DNA from: a bacterium | GTDB lineage: Bacteria > Zhuqueibacterota > Zhuqueibacteria > Residuimicrobiales > Oceaniaggregativiventaceae | NCBI GenBank assembly: GCA_029565675.1 | Contig: JAKQNP010000019.1 | Coordinates: 142,313 to 206,312 of the forward strand | Direction: 5' to 3' | DNA length: 64,000 bases | In this document: in pieces, positions 8,001 through 17,250 of the stretch | How positions within the stretch are numbered: the first letter of the stretch is position 1 | Layout of the letters: each line of letters opens with the position of its first letter | Program-made: the position numbers and the translations under genes | The notes under the pieces: model-generated | Told to the model about the DNA's origin: nothing | Databases searched by the model: none | What the model saw: only the letters and a program-made list of their open reading frames with translations

Positions 8001-10526
8001 TCAATTGCTCCATATCAGCCCCAGATGAATCCGCCGTCCGACATCATAAGCGCCGGGATCGACAAGCACACCGCCTATTTTGCCGTCGATATCGCGCCAC
8101 AGAAGGTTACGGCTGTCCAAAAGATTGCGCACCTCCGCCTGCAGGCTGAGACTCCCCCGCCCCAGGCGAAAACTCCGTTTGACTTTACAATCCAGGTACT
8201 GGGTCCAGTCCAAGCGGCAATTGTTGGGCGCAATGACCTTGTTGCCCAGGCTGGTGAGCCCTTCATCCAGAGTATAGGGCTTGGGACTGTTGATTCGCCA
8301 CACGACATTTGCATTCCACTTGCGGACTTGCTGGTAATCGAAATTGAGGATGATCGTATGGCGTTGATCCCAGGAAAGATCATATTCGCCTTCTTTGACT
8401 ACACCGCCGAATTGCAGGATATTGGCGGGATCGCCAACGGCAAAACTGGAGCCCCTGGCGGTCATGAGAGTATAGCTCATATGACCGCGAAAATGGTCGC
8501 CGTATTTTTTTCGCACAAAAAACTCGATACCTTTGGCCGAGCCATAGGCCAAATTCACATACCGGGTATAGACTCCGCTGGCATACAGACCAGTTTTTTC
8601 CACTGGAATCTGGAAATATTGCACATCCACCAGATTGGAAATATCCTTGTTGAAAGCGGTGACGCTGAGCAGAAGGTCTTTGGTGATTTTGTACTCGTAG
8701 CCGATTTCGATCGCTTTGGTTTTTTCCGGGGCCAGATCCGGATTGCCCACCAAAGGATTGTAGCCGCTAAAGTCATAATCCAGATTGGTATAGAGATATT
8801 CGAACAACGGTGCCTGAAAAAAATGGCCGTAATTGATATGAAATTTGTCGTGCGGACCCAGGGGGAACGACACCCCGACCCGCGGGCTCCATTGCGCCTT
8901 CACGCTGGTCGGGGTCTTGCTGGTAAACACCTGCACCTCGTTGCTGTTGTTCTTTTGGATATCCTCGATCGCAGGCCGTTGCCCGGCAGGATCGATAAAA
9001 TCGTATCGCATACCAAAGGTGATGCAGGTCTGTTTCAGATCGACTTTATCCTGCACATAAAAGGAACCGATTTTGGGGTAATAGCGGTATTGCGTGTTGT
9101 AAACGTTGAAGCGGAACTCCGGCGGCAGCTCAGGATGGAAATTGGGTGGAAACGGCTCGATCTGCACATTATCCATATAGAGATCGTAATAGTTGTATTC
9201 GACTCCGGTTTTCACCTGGTGTTCATGGGCGATCTGGCTGGTTAGATCGATTTTAGCGGTGAGAATGATTTCCTGGGAATCCTGCCACCACGCCTTGTCG
9301 CCGCTGAGGATGAACAAACCGTCAGGATCGAACTGCAGATCCATCTTGTACTGATCCTGTTCCCGCCCCTGCACCGTTTTAAGCACATTGCAGTGACTGA
9401 CGCGGACGTTGTAATAGGTCTTGTCGTTTATCAGATGGGTCCAGGCGGCATTGAAGCGAAAGCTGTCCTTGGCCCGCGGCGGCAATCCCTGCAGATTGTT
9501 TACCCAACGGTGTTCATAGCCCTTCCAGTCCGCCAAAGTCAGCAAACCTTGCAGCACAAACCGTCGGGTAGGATGAAAATCGACTGACAATTTGGCATTC
9601 GTGTGCAGTTTGCGGTCGATCGGACTGTCGAATTGCCTGGCAAAGGCCTGGCGCCAGCGGGTATCATCGGCTGTCAGCTGGGTTGACAGGTAATAGCGCA
9701 AACCGCGCCACAATGGCCCGCCCAGAGCGATCTCCGCGTTATGCAAACGGTCATAATGGGTGTCATCCCGGGAATGAAGAGCTTCGCCGAAAACATCGCT
9801 GCTCGCTTCGACATAAAAATGATGTCGATCACTGCCCTCCTGCGTTATGATGTTGACGATGCCTGACATCGCATTGCCGTATTCGGCGTTGAATCCACCG
9901 GTTTGGATGGAAATATCGGCGATCGATACATTGGGCACCAGCACCGCCCGTTCGCCGGTTATCGCTTCCTGTGCCGGCATGCCGTCGATGAGATAGAGCA
10001 CCTCGGTTTTGCGGCCTCCGCGAATATGACCTTCCACCACGCCCGGCTGCAGGTTCAACGCTTCTTCCGGCGAGGTGACCGGCAAGGCTTTGTAGAGCTC
10101 ACCGCTGAGCTCGTGTTGGGTGCCGGTTACGTCCATCTGAATCAATTCCCGCGGCGCCGTGACCACGATTTCGCGATCGATCGCGAGCGTTTCAGGCAAC
10201 AGAGCAAAATCGACATCTGTGCGGCTATCCGGCCGAACGCGGACCCCGATCTGGGTAACCGCGCTGTAACCGATCATGCGGGCGCTGAGCCGGTAGATGC
10301 CGGGCTTGAGGTTGGCAATGAGAAAACGGCCCCGCGCGTCTGCCGCCGCGCCATAGGGCGTGTCGATGAGCAACAGATTGGCTCCTGCTAGCGGTTCGCC
10401 GGTCATGGCGTCGGTCACTCGGCCGGCGAGCGTTCCGGTAATTCCGGCATAGGCCTTGGCAGTCACTAAAATCAGAATTGCCGCTCTCACAAGAACAGCG
10501 CGCAGTCGTGTGCATGGATCCCGCAC
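8001..10526 (-). CDS. TonB-dependent outer membrane receptor
   Basis: An 841-residue outer membrane transporter. Order of parts: signal peptide (LVRAAILILVTAKAYAG); a carboxypeptidase-regulatory-like domain (GTLAGRVTDAMTGEPLAGAN); a plug domain (EEALNLQPGVVEGHIRGG, LYLIDGMPAQEA, IQTGGFNAEYGNAMSGIVNI); and a long beta-barrel rich in alternating aromatic strands, ending RRIHLGLIWSN. The plug and N-terminal domain resemble SusC/CirA-like receptors of FCB bacteria, but no SusD gene is adjacent. Instead the lipoprotein at 6772-7998 is translationally coupled downstream. Substrate cannot be read from sequence; neighbouring hydrolases suggest an organic polymer or its breakdown products. Confidence 0.92.
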   Translation of the reverse strand: MRDPCTRLRAVLVRAAILILVTAKAYAGITGTLAGRVTDAMTGEPLAGANLLLIDTPYGAAADARGRFLIANLKPGIYRLSARMIGYSAVTQIGVRVRPDSRTDVDFALLPETLAIDREIVVTAPRELIQMDVTGTQHELSGELYKALPVTSPEEALNLQPGVVEGHIRGGRKTEVLYLIDGMPAQEAITGERAVLVPNVSIADISIQTGGFNAEYGNAMSGIVNIITQEGSDRHHFYVEASSDVFGEALHSRDDTHYDRLHNAEIALGGPLWRGLRYYLSTQLTADDTRWRQAFARQFDSPIDRKLHTNAKLSVDFHPTRRFVLQGLLTLADWKGYEHRWVNNLQGLPPRAKDSFRFNAAWTHLINDKTYYNVRVSHCNVLKTVQGREQDQYKMDLQFDPDGLFILSGDKAWWQDSQEIILTAKIDLTSQIAHEHQVKTGVEYNYYDLYMDNVQIEPFPPNFHPELPPEFRFNVYNTQYRYYPKIGSFYVQDKVDLKQTCITFGMRYDFIDPAGQRPAIEDIQKNNSNEVQVFTSKTPTSVKAQWSPRVGVSFPLGPHDKFHINYGHFFQAPLFEYLYTNLDYDFSGYNPLVGNPDLAPEKTKAIEIGYEYKITKDLLLSVTAFNKDISNLVDVQYFQIPVEKTGLYASGVYTRYVNLAYGSAKGIEFFVRKKYGDHFRGHMSYTLMTARGSSFAVGDPANILQFGGVVKEGEYDLSWDQRHTIILNFDYQQVRKWNANVVWRINSPKPYTLDEGLTSLGNKVIAPNNCRLDWTQYLDCKVKRSFRLGRGSLSLQAEVRNLLDSRNLLWRDIDGKIGGVLVDPGAYDVGRRIHLGLIWSN

Positions 10527-10535
10527 CTGTCATCC

Positions 10536-12689
10536 TCAGGGCTTGAGACATCGGTTGATAAATTCGATCAGCGCGCTGTCATCTGCATCGAGGAGCAAGA
10601 GATGCTGCGGCTGGGCCAAAAATTGCGCATAGGTCTCTTGCGCTTGTTGTTCCGCGAGCGGTTTTTGCATCGCATCCAGAGGCTGAACGACGGCAACCGG
10701 CATGTGCAGAGAAGAGATCAGCTCAGGCAAGTCATAAAAGCGCAAAACCCGTGGGAAAAAAGCTTCAGGAGACCAGGTATATTCCGGCGCTGTCGCCAAA
10801 GACTCGAAGGTCGCCAGGCCGTTGCGGCAGAATACGCCGGCCAGCGCAGAATCGATACAGGCCAAATGCAAGGCCACCACCCCGCCCATGCCGGAACCGC
10901 CAACCACGATACGATGCGAATCGATTTCAGGTCTTGAGCGCAGCGTTTGCAGAGCCGCCAGCCCGTCGCGGATGCGCATGGCCAGGATTGGATCACCGCT
11001 CGCTGCCGAGACATAGGAAATCCACCGTTCCCGGTGTCCCCAGGCGGCGATTTCGTAGGGGCCGTCCGCCGGCGAGCTGTCTCCCCAACCGCGCAAATCG
11101 ACGGTCAGCAACGCATTCCAGGGAGGTTGACGGTCGAGAAAACGGATCAGTTGGGCGAGAAAGCCTTGCTGGCGCAGATCGGTCCAGCGGCCGCGATCGT
11201 CGAAATAGAGCAAACAGGATGCCGGCTGATTTTCCATGGGGTAGATAAAGGTCGCCGGCAATTCGATGCCATCTTCCGGCAAAATCGACAGTTCCTCCAC
11301 CCAGTGGACCCAGGCTTGCTGCGGCACACCGGTGCGGCATTCAGTCTTTGGTTCGATTTTATCCAAACGGGCGAGTTGGTTGACCGCAAGGGCAAGATCT
11401 GTCGGTTGTCGCGCGCTGCGCAACCCACGGGCAATGTCGGCATTGAGACTGTACATGTTGCCGTCAAGATTCGGATAACAATAGAGCACAGAGTCGGGCA
11501 ACATGGCAAAGTCGGTTTCATGCCATTGCGGCAATTGCCGGGTTTGGGACGGCGGAATCCAGCGATCCATCCATCCGGCGAAACGGTAGGCCATCGCCAG
11601 CGTATATTCGTGACCACCAGGATCGGCATAGAACTGAAACCGATCTCCGACCCCGGCAATCGCATAGGCCTGCGAAATTTCATCGGCCATGGCTCGGCCC
11701 CAATCGATCTTGAAAACCTCGTCTTTCTCCCCCGCCATCAACAACACCGGTGTCGGCAGGGCTGCACAGAGCAGATCGATCTGGTCACCGCCCGAACGGA
11801 ATTTATCGACAGGCAAAGTTTCAGCGCAGGGTGAATAGCCGTCCTGCAGAGGGTGAAAAGCCGACGGTACGGCGCAACATGCCGGACCAGCGGCACGGAT
11901 GCGTTCATCTAAAAGCACCGCATGCATAGTGGTGGTGCCGCCGCCGCTGACGCCGGTCATCCCCACCCCTTGGCGCATATCGATATCAGATCGAGTGGCG
12001 AGATAATCGATACAGCGAATCGCATCCATGATAAAATAGCGATTGGATGAATAGCCGGTCAGATAGGTGCGCACACCATCGACAAAATGGTCGTTCCCCC
12101 CCTGTTTTTCGCTGGCCATGCCCGGCGGATCGAACAAGATCGCCGCAAACCCCATGCGGACAAAGGCCTGGGCAGGAATTTGGTAGTTTTTGCGCGTCTT
12201 GGAGCTGTGACCGACCGGAATGACGATCGCTCGCCAGGGCGGAGGAAAGCGTTTCGCATCCGGCAAAAAAAGCGATCCATTCACATCCCATCCCGGAAAA
12301 GACTCGAACAACACATTCTCCAGGGAAAATAGAGGGAATTCGTATCGAGAGACTGGGCGAATGTTCATCGACGCCGCATCCACCTTCGCCGGCAATTCGC
12401 CGTATTGGTTGAGCAGCCCTTCGCGCACCCATGCTGACCATGCCGACCACTCGCCCTCCGCAAAGGCTTGTTGCCGGCGGGCAGCACTCCGGTCCAGCTC
12501 TGCGCAGCTTTGCCGAAACACTTTTTCGCGCACCATATTGCGCAGATCGACACCCGGTTTTACCGGGCCGACAGCAAATGGCAGATCCGCATATCGAGCC
12601 GCCGACTTGGCGTTGTCTTGTGCAGATAAAGTTGCCGCCGTGCAGCTGAACAGAATCATCCACAAACCGAGTGGGACCTTTCGATTCAT
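10536..12689 (-). CDS. Secreted double alpha/beta-hydrolase (acetyl xylan esterase-like)
   Basis: A 717-residue exported protein with signal peptide (LGLWMILFSCTAATLSAQ). Two nucleophile elbows are visible: GMTGVSGGGTTTMH (Ser near 248) and VVGGSGMGGVVALHLA (Ser near 599). Each sits in a segment with typical alpha/beta-hydrolase features: RAIVIPVGHSS and AILFDPPGMA in the first half, LLTVDLRGWGDSSPADGPY and MPVAVVQPLD in the second. The first half resembles acetyl xylan esterase/dienelactone-hydrolase-like enzymes. It lies directly upstream (in transcription) of the TonB receptor, separated by 9 bases, and so probably serves the same uptake system by de-esterifying a polymer in the periplasm or outside. 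Confidence 0.78.
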   Translation of the reverse strand: MNRKVPLGLWMILFSCTAATLSAQDNAKSAARYADLPFAVGPVKPGVDLRNMVREKVFRQSCAELDRSAARRQQAFAEGEWSAWSAWVREGLLNQYGELPAKVDAASMNIRPVSRYEFPLFSLENVLFESFPGWDVNGSLFLPDAKRFPPPWRAIVIPVGHSSKTRKNYQIPAQAFVRMGFAAILFDPPGMASEKQGGNDHFVDGVRTYLTGYSSNRYFIMDAIRCIDYLATRSDIDMRQGVGMTGVSGGGTTTMHAVLLDERIRAAGPACCAVPSAFHPLQDGYSPCAETLPVDKFRSGGDQIDLLCAALPTPVLLMAGEKDEVFKIDWGRAMADEISQAYAIAGVGDRFQFYADPGGHEYTLAMAYRFAGWMDRWIPPSQTRQLPQWHETDFAMLPDSVLYCYPNLDGNMYSLNADIARGLRSARQPTDLALAVNQLARLDKIEPKTECRTGVPQQAWVHWVEELSILPEDGIELPATFIYPMENQPASCLLYFDDRGRWTDLRQQGFLAQLIRFLDRQPPWNALLTVDLRGWGDSSPADGPYEIAAWGHRERWISYVSAASGDPILAMRIRDGLAALQTLRSRPEIDSHRIVVGGSGMGGVVALHLACIDSALAGVFCRNGLATFESLATAPEYTWSPEAFFPRVLRFYDLPELISSLHMPVAVVQPLDAMQKPLAEQQAQETYAQFLAQPQHLLLLDADDSALIEFINRCLKP

Positions 12690-12776
12690 CGACCATTCTC
12701 CCTAAACGATAATCACAAAAGCTAAATAAACAAACGCTTGAATGTTTTTTGATTCGGTTGACACAAAATCTGGTCA

Positions 12777-13580
12777 TTAATCGATTTTGATATCCTTTAA
12801 ATCGCTTTGTGGATCGGGAAATTTGATATCCATTTTCCCGAGCTTTTCGACAAGAATCTTGGCGATGACCAGGTTGCGATACCATTTCCGATTGCTGGGA
12901 ACGATTATCCAGGGAGCCCATTCGGTGCTCGTACGGCTTAAAACATGATTGTACGCGGTGGTATACTCGTCCCAAACTTTCCGTTCTTCCAAATCACCGA
13001 CATTGAACTTCCAATGCTTGAGCGGATCGTCCAGCCTGGCCTGCAGCCGTTCCTTTTGTTCATCCTTGCTGATGTGCAAAAAGAATTTGAAAAGGGTCGT
13101 TCCTTCATCGGCCAACATCCGTTCGAACTGATTGATATGATCATAGCGTTTTTGCCAGACCGTTCTGGGCACAAGATTGTGGACGCGCACCACGAGCACA
13201 TCCTCATAATGGCTGCGGTTGAACAGCACGATCTCGCCGTTGCCCGGCACATGAGCATGGACACGCCAGAGATAATCATGGGCGATTTCAACCGCAGTGG
13301 GAACTTTAAAGTTCTTAACAAAGACCCCTTGTGGATTCAGCAGACCAAAAACGTGGCGAATGGCGCCGTCTTTGCCGCTGGTGTCCATGCCCTGGATAAC
13401 GACCAAAATCCGGTGTTTCTGCTGGGCATAGATTTTTTCCTGCAAGACTTGCAGTTCTTTGACCAGTTTTTCTGTTTCTTTTATGCCTTCCTTTTTACCT
13501 TTGTCCCACAGGCTCAAATCAGCGGGATCCCAATCCTTGAGAGTGATTTTCTTGCCGCTCTGGACTTGATAAGTATGCAT
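12777..13580 (-). CDS. ppk2: Polyphosphate kinase 2 family phosphotransferase
   Basis: A protein of about 267 residues that transfers phosphate between polyphosphate and nucleotides in the cytoplasm. Signature parts: Walker A in VVIQGMDTSGKDGAIRHVFG; the PPK2 segment NPQGVFVKNFKVPTAVEIAH; the lid and Walker B-like region EIVLFNRSHYEDVLVVRVH; and RLDDPLKHWKFNVGDLEER. This is a single-domain enzyme of typical length. The ATG at 13580 is preferred over that at 13610 because AAGGGGAT stands at correct spacing before it. It is monocistronic in appearance; the gaps either side (87 and 191 bases) hold no gene. Class (AMP, ADP or NDP preference) not determined. Confidence 0.93.
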   Translation of the reverse strand: MHTYQVQSGKKITLKDWDPADLSLWDKGKKEGIKETEKLVKELQVLQEKIYAQQKHRILVVIQGMDTSGKDGAIRHVFGLLNPQGVFVKNFKVPTAVEIAHDYLWRVHAHVPGNGEIVLFNRSHYEDVLVVRVHNLVPRTVWQKRYDHINQFERMLADEGTTLFKFFLHISKDEQKERLQARLDDPLKHWKFNVGDLEERKVWDEYTTAYNHVLSRTSTEWAPWIIVPSNRKWYRNLVIAKILVEKLGKMDIKFPDPQSDLKDIKID

Positions 13581-13701
13581 GGTTCTATCCCCTTGTTGTG
13601 GTGTTCCCATCCCTTAACACCAGTGATGCATTTATAGAAATTCCTTTTCCCTGCTTCGAAGTATCGCTCTCCAATTGATTTTACCGGAACTCCGGCTCTT
13701 T

Positions 13702-13716
13702 GCACCGAATCCGGGA
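13702..13716. repeat. Dispersed intergenic motif, copy A
   Basis: A 15-base motif, GCACCGAATCCGGGA, in the gap between ppk2 and the URO-D gene. The same motif recurs at 45394-45408 and, in part, inside the hairpin at 49257-49265. In this copy the left arm of the hairpin is poorly preserved. Confidence 0.35.
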
Positions 13717-13771
13717 GAGAATTCACGCGGGTGTTCATGACGATGAGCAACTGTAGAAAAGAGAGATCATC

Positions 13772-14920
13772 CTAACAGTGCGAATAGCGGCCGTAGGCCA
13801 GACAGGCTCTGAAATAGGCCTTCAGGTTTTCCGGCGGTGTGTCTTCGCGAAAGCTGTCCGAGCTGCCGATGATAAAGCCGCCGCCGGGTTTGGCGATTTC
13901 CATGGTCCACTTGACTGTGCGATCGACCAACTCGGGATCGCCAAATCGCATGACGTTGATGAGATCAATATAACCTTTCAAGGTGGTTTTTCGGCCGATC
14001 CGCTCCTTGGCCTCCTTCAGATCAAAATCGCCGGCCGGCGGCGGTGTGCATGTCTCCAGCACATCGATACCCGTAGCGGCGATCATCTCCATGCTCTTTC
14101 CCAGGCGACCATCATCGTAATAGTCATACAAGGCGCCATAGGTATGCGTCAATTCCACCTGTTCGCGAATCAGCGGCACGAAAACATCGCGAAAAATGTC
14201 TGGCGACCAGCCGGCGGAAAGAGAAGCAAAATACCAGCTGCCAAAAATGCATTCGGCACCGGCTTCGAGTACGGCTTTGAGCAGGCTCATCGACTGCGCA
14301 TGAAAAAGCCCGATGAGAGCCGCGAAAAACAGCCGATCGTCAAAATAATCGAGCATCAATTTTTCGAGTTCACGGGCAAAACCTGCCTGATGATCGAGAG
14401 CGCTGCGGATCGAAATGGAAACCAGGCCGCGATCGCCAATCCGCTTTCTTTCTGCTCGCATCCGGTCTGCATCGACTTTTATCGGCGGCAGCAGGTAGCG
14501 CAATGCGTGCAGATCGTCCGGAGTTTTGACCAGGCATTCGAGATGCTGGGGATTTGGGGTCACTCCATATTCCCGACCTGACGGCGGGATGCGGGTCTTG
14601 TCGGTCAGAATGCCTGCCGGTGTAATAAATTTGCGTTCGACGATCTCGCAGTCACCTTCAGCAAAGCGTTTCTGTTCGACTCTCACCCCGGGCAGATCAT
14701 AGGTTTCCGGAAACATCTCCAGATAATTGAGTGTGCCAAGATCATGGACATGCATCAGATCGACCTGCGGAAAATGGTTCCAGATCGTTTCGGGCTCAAT
14801 GTTGCCGCAATTGCCCCACAGCCAGGCAAATAAACGGGGTGAAACCGGCACCCGATCGGGCTCCTGATGGTGAATGGCGGCCAACAGCCGCTCTCGTGAA
14901 GTCATTTCAGCTCGTGACAT
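13772..14920 (-). CDS. Uroporphyrinogen-decarboxylase (URO-D) superfamily protein
   Basis: A TIM-barrel protein of about 382 residues. The N-terminus TSRERLLAAIHHQEPDRVPVSP is the opening typical of URO-D and of corrinoid-dependent methyltransferase relatives. Later landmarks include GAECIFGSWYFASLSAGWSP, YDYYDDGRLGKSMEMIAATG and DVLETCTPPPAGDFDLKEAK. True HemE is usually near 350 residues with different active-site loops and sits with other heme genes; here none is nearby, so a methyltransferase or decarboxylase of another substrate is likelier. The start at 14920 is chosen because AAGGGAAAG precedes it; a TTG at 14938 is in frame but weaker. Confidence 0.75.
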   Translation of the reverse strand: MSRAEMTSRERLLAAIHHQEPDRVPVSPRLFAWLWGNCGNIEPETIWNHFPQVDLMHVHDLGTLNYLEMFPETYDLPGVRVEQKRFAEGDCEIVERKFITPAGILTDKTRIPPSGREYGVTPNPQHLECLVKTPDDLHALRYLLPPIKVDADRMRAERKRIGDRGLVSISIRSALDHQAGFARELEKLMLDYFDDRLFFAALIGLFHAQSMSLLKAVLEAGAECIFGSWYFASLSAGWSPDIFRDVFVPLIREQVELTHTYGALYDYYDDGRLGKSMEMIAATGIDVLETCTPPPAGDFDLKEAKERIGRKTTLKGYIDLINVMRFGDPELVDRTVKWTMEIAKPGGGFIIGSSDSFREDTPPENLKAYFRACLAYGRYSHC

Positions 14921-15414
14921 CAATCTTTCCCTTGTCAATGCGGTGATCCATCAACGCAAAGCCGAACGCGGGTCGACACACAAAAAAAGCCGTCGACTTG
15001 CATGAGTCGGCCGCCAGCCACTGGCAAATCCGGGCTTCGCAGTCGCGCAATTCTCAAAAAAATGATTATCGGCATTGCTGCCGCGGATTGTACGGACCGC
15101 AAAACTGTCAAGATCCATCTTGACAGCATACAAAAATCTGCACTGAAATTCAAGCGAAAGATAGCGGTGTGTCGATCGTCGGATCTGTTCAACTCTCACA
15201 AATCCCAGCTGCAATCGGAAAACCGAGGACAGAACGACCGCACAGAAAACCCATACAAATCGACTGGTCAGGGGAAAAAAGTGGGGGTCCGGGTCAGCGT
15301 CAGATCGGGAAATAGATGAGAGAAACTGCAAATGCTGATTTCGTTCAACCAGGCTGCAAGATCGATTGTCCCTATCCTTTGCTGAGCAGGTGAAATGGCC
15401 AGGAAGGAAACGTT
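14921..15414. other. Intergenic region of about 490 bases with a perfect inverted repeat at 15105-15126
   Basis: No open frame here has recognisable protein character. The one structured element is a 10-base perfect inverted repeat with 2-base centre: CTGTCAAGAT at 15105-15114 and ATCTTGACAG at 15117-15126. It may be an operator or a small hairpin; each arm contains a TTGACA-type hexamer but no convincing -10 follows at proper spacing on either strand. Confidence 0.4.
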
Positions 15415-16113
15415 TCAGGCAAAGATACTTCGCGCGGTTTCAGCGACCTCGTTTTGCCTGGCGTCCAGATCGTCGACGGTAAACTCTTTTTCAGTCAAAA
15501 CCGCATCGACCGGTTTGCCGATGACCAGGGCACAGCGGGAGAAGGGTTTGGGAATGTAGAATTTATCCCAGGTGCTGTTGAAAACCCAGGCGTGTTCGGC
15601 ACTGGTCGCAACCGGCACGATCGACAGGTTCAAACGCCGCGCGAGAAAAATCATGCCCGGTTTCGATCGATGCAGCGGGCCTGAGGGGCCGTCAAGAGCC
15701 AGAGCGCCGATATAACCCTTTTTAAGAATGTGGGTCATTTCCAGCATCGCTCTGACCGCTTGTTTTTTATGCGACCCGCGCACCACCTGGTAACCAAAGC
15801 GCAGCAAAACGCCGGTCAGAATTTCGGCGGCCCAACTGGGAGCGGTCATCAGACAAATCGGTTCGTTAGAAAATTCCTGCAGCACCAAAAACAGATCGCT
15901 GTGCCAACAACTGTACAAATAGTTGGGAGACTCGAGCTTTTGGGCGTCCGGATGGACCCGGCGTTCGATGCGCAGCGTTTTGGTGATCATCTTGATCAGA
16001 CAATAGGCGAGAAAAGAGAGAAAAGCGGTAAAAGGTTTGGAATAGGTGATCCGTCGGCGGAATTGTTTGAGGCGCATGCGCAGCGAAAGCGGTGCTGCTG
16101 TGGATTCGTTCAT
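15415..16113 (-). CDS. DUF374 lysophospholipid acyltransferase-like protein
   Basis: A protein of about 232 residues related to the LPLAT/DUF374 family, which transfers acyl groups onto lipid A or related lipids at the inner membrane. Visible landmarks: a hydrophobic N-terminal segment (FTAFLSFLAYCLIKMI); YLYSCWHSDLFLVLQEF, where CWH replaces the usual acyltransferase NHxS-type block as in DUF374; GYQVVRGSHKKQAVRAML; and GALALDGPSGPLHRSKPGMI, the DGPRGP-like motif. The start at 16113 has AAGGACT before it; an upstream in-frame ATG at 16179 adds a non-conserved tail. Confidence 0.82.
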   Translation of the reverse strand: MNESTAAPLSLRMRLKQFRRRITYSKPFTAFLSFLAYCLIKMITKTLRIERRVHPDAQKLESPNYLYSCWHSDLFLVLQEFSNEPICLMTAPSWAAEILTGVLLRFGYQVVRGSHKKQAVRAMLEMTHILKKGYIGALALDGPSGPLHRSKPGMIFLARRLNLSIVPVATSAEHAWVFNSTWDKFYIPKPFSRCALVIGKPVDAVLTEKEFTVDDLDARQNEVAETARSIFA

Positions 16114-16227
16114 CTTGAGTCCTTTGTGCTGGTGAGATTGCCGGTGATCATTCGAGCGACAGGCAAACGCGCGAGCCACAATACCCGAGTGAAGCGCTTC
16201 GCTGTATGTCCTTTCGAGGAACCGTTC

Positions 16228-17229
16228 TCACCAGCTGTCGTTCAGAGGTGCGTTTAAGAACGCAAGTCCGATTTGTGAAAAGCTGGTTATGGCATAGCCG
16301 CCATAATCGTCGCGGCGGGCACTATCCGAGGCCTCACGCGCAACCGCTGTCTTTCGCCCCAGTCCGGTTCCGGTTCCTTCGTACCAGAGGTAGACCTTTT
16401 CACCCACTCCGGCAACGGTGGCGAACCACAGCGCTCCTTCATCCCAGGTTCCGACACGGCCGCGTTCGAACACGGGATTGTGGGGATAGCGTTCCCAATG
16501 CAAAAGATCGGTGGAGCGGGCCAGCCCGATGGCACGTGGATAATCGAAATAGCGATCGCAACCGCCATAGAACAGATAGAACCACGGCGGTTCATGCCAG
16601 ATTCGCACCGTCGAAATGCTGAAACGATCGAAAGCGCCGGGCTGCCCGGAAGGCTGGAAAACCTGCTGTTCTTCCTGCAGATCGAATAGCAACCCATCCG
16701 CGCTCGGGCAGCAATAGATATCAAATGCACCCGTTGAATTCAAGCGCTGGTAAAAGATAAAATAGCGCCCCTGGTGGGCAACGATTTCCGGACTGGTTCC
16801 AGGAACCAACCGTTCGCGAGTGACTTTGGTGAAGTGAAAACCATCGTCCGAAATCGCCAGCCCGACGCCGGATGGCCGTTTGCCGCTCTTCCAGTCGCTG
16901 GCATGGGCGGTGTAATAGAGGTGTACACGGCCGTCGATGGCGATCGCTGCCGGATCGAGGATGTGACCGCTGTCATAGTCGGCTTTGCGATAGCCGACCC
17001 GCACGATCGGATTGCCGCTGAACGCTTCCCAATGCACGCCGTCAAAAGACTCCTGATCCGCTGTGGCAACACCGAGCTGGTCATGGCCTGCTTCATCCTG
17101 GCCGCGAAAATAATAAAAATAGCGATCGCGAAACCACAAAAGATCCGGGTTGGCGGCATGAATCGAGTGAAATGAACCGGGTTGCCGGGGAAGAATCGGA
17201 TTGCCGGGGTGGCGCCGGAAGCGGATCAT
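16228..17229 (-). CDS. GH43/GH130-like five-bladed beta-propeller glycosidase
   Basis: A protein of about 333 residues with the start typical of GH32/43/62/68/130 superfamily enzymes: FRRHPGNPILPRQPGSFHSIHAANPDLLWFRDRYFYYFRG. Blade-like repeats recur (DPAAIAIDGRVHLYYTA, SPEIVAHQGRYFIFYQRL, VRIWHEPPWFYLFYGGCD, DEGALWFATVAGVGEKVYLWYEG), each with an acidic residue in a position used for catalysis in these families. No signal peptide, so it probably acts on oligosaccharides in the cytoplasm. ATG at 17229 is better spaced from the AGAGGA site than ATG at 17235. It follows the PerM-like gene by a short gap on the same strand but faces no sugar transporter. Confidence 0.72.
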   Translation of the reverse strand: MIRFRRHPGNPILPRQPGSFHSIHAANPDLLWFRDRYFYYFRGQDEAGHDQLGVATADQESFDGVHWEAFSGNPIVRVGYRKADYDSGHILDPAAIAIDGRVHLYYTAHASDWKSGKRPSGVGLAISDDGFHFTKVTRERLVPGTSPEIVAHQGRYFIFYQRLNSTGAFDIYCCPSADGLLFDLQEEQQVFQPSGQPGAFDRFSISTVRIWHEPPWFYLFYGGCDRYFDYPRAIGLARSTDLLHWERYPHNPVFERGRVGTWDEGALWFATVAGVGEKVYLWYEGTGTGLGRKTAVAREASDSARRDDYGGYAITSFSQIGLAFLNAPLNDSW

Positions 17230-17250
17230 CTCCATATTCCTCTGTGAGGG

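Noticed and set aside
15105..15126. Promoter built on the TTGACA in the inverted repeat
   Set aside because: No -10 element at 16-18 bases on either strand.
14951..15331. 126-codon minus ORF in the 14.9-15.4 kb gap
   Set aside because: Low-complexity, no ribosome site, no domain; treated as intergenic.
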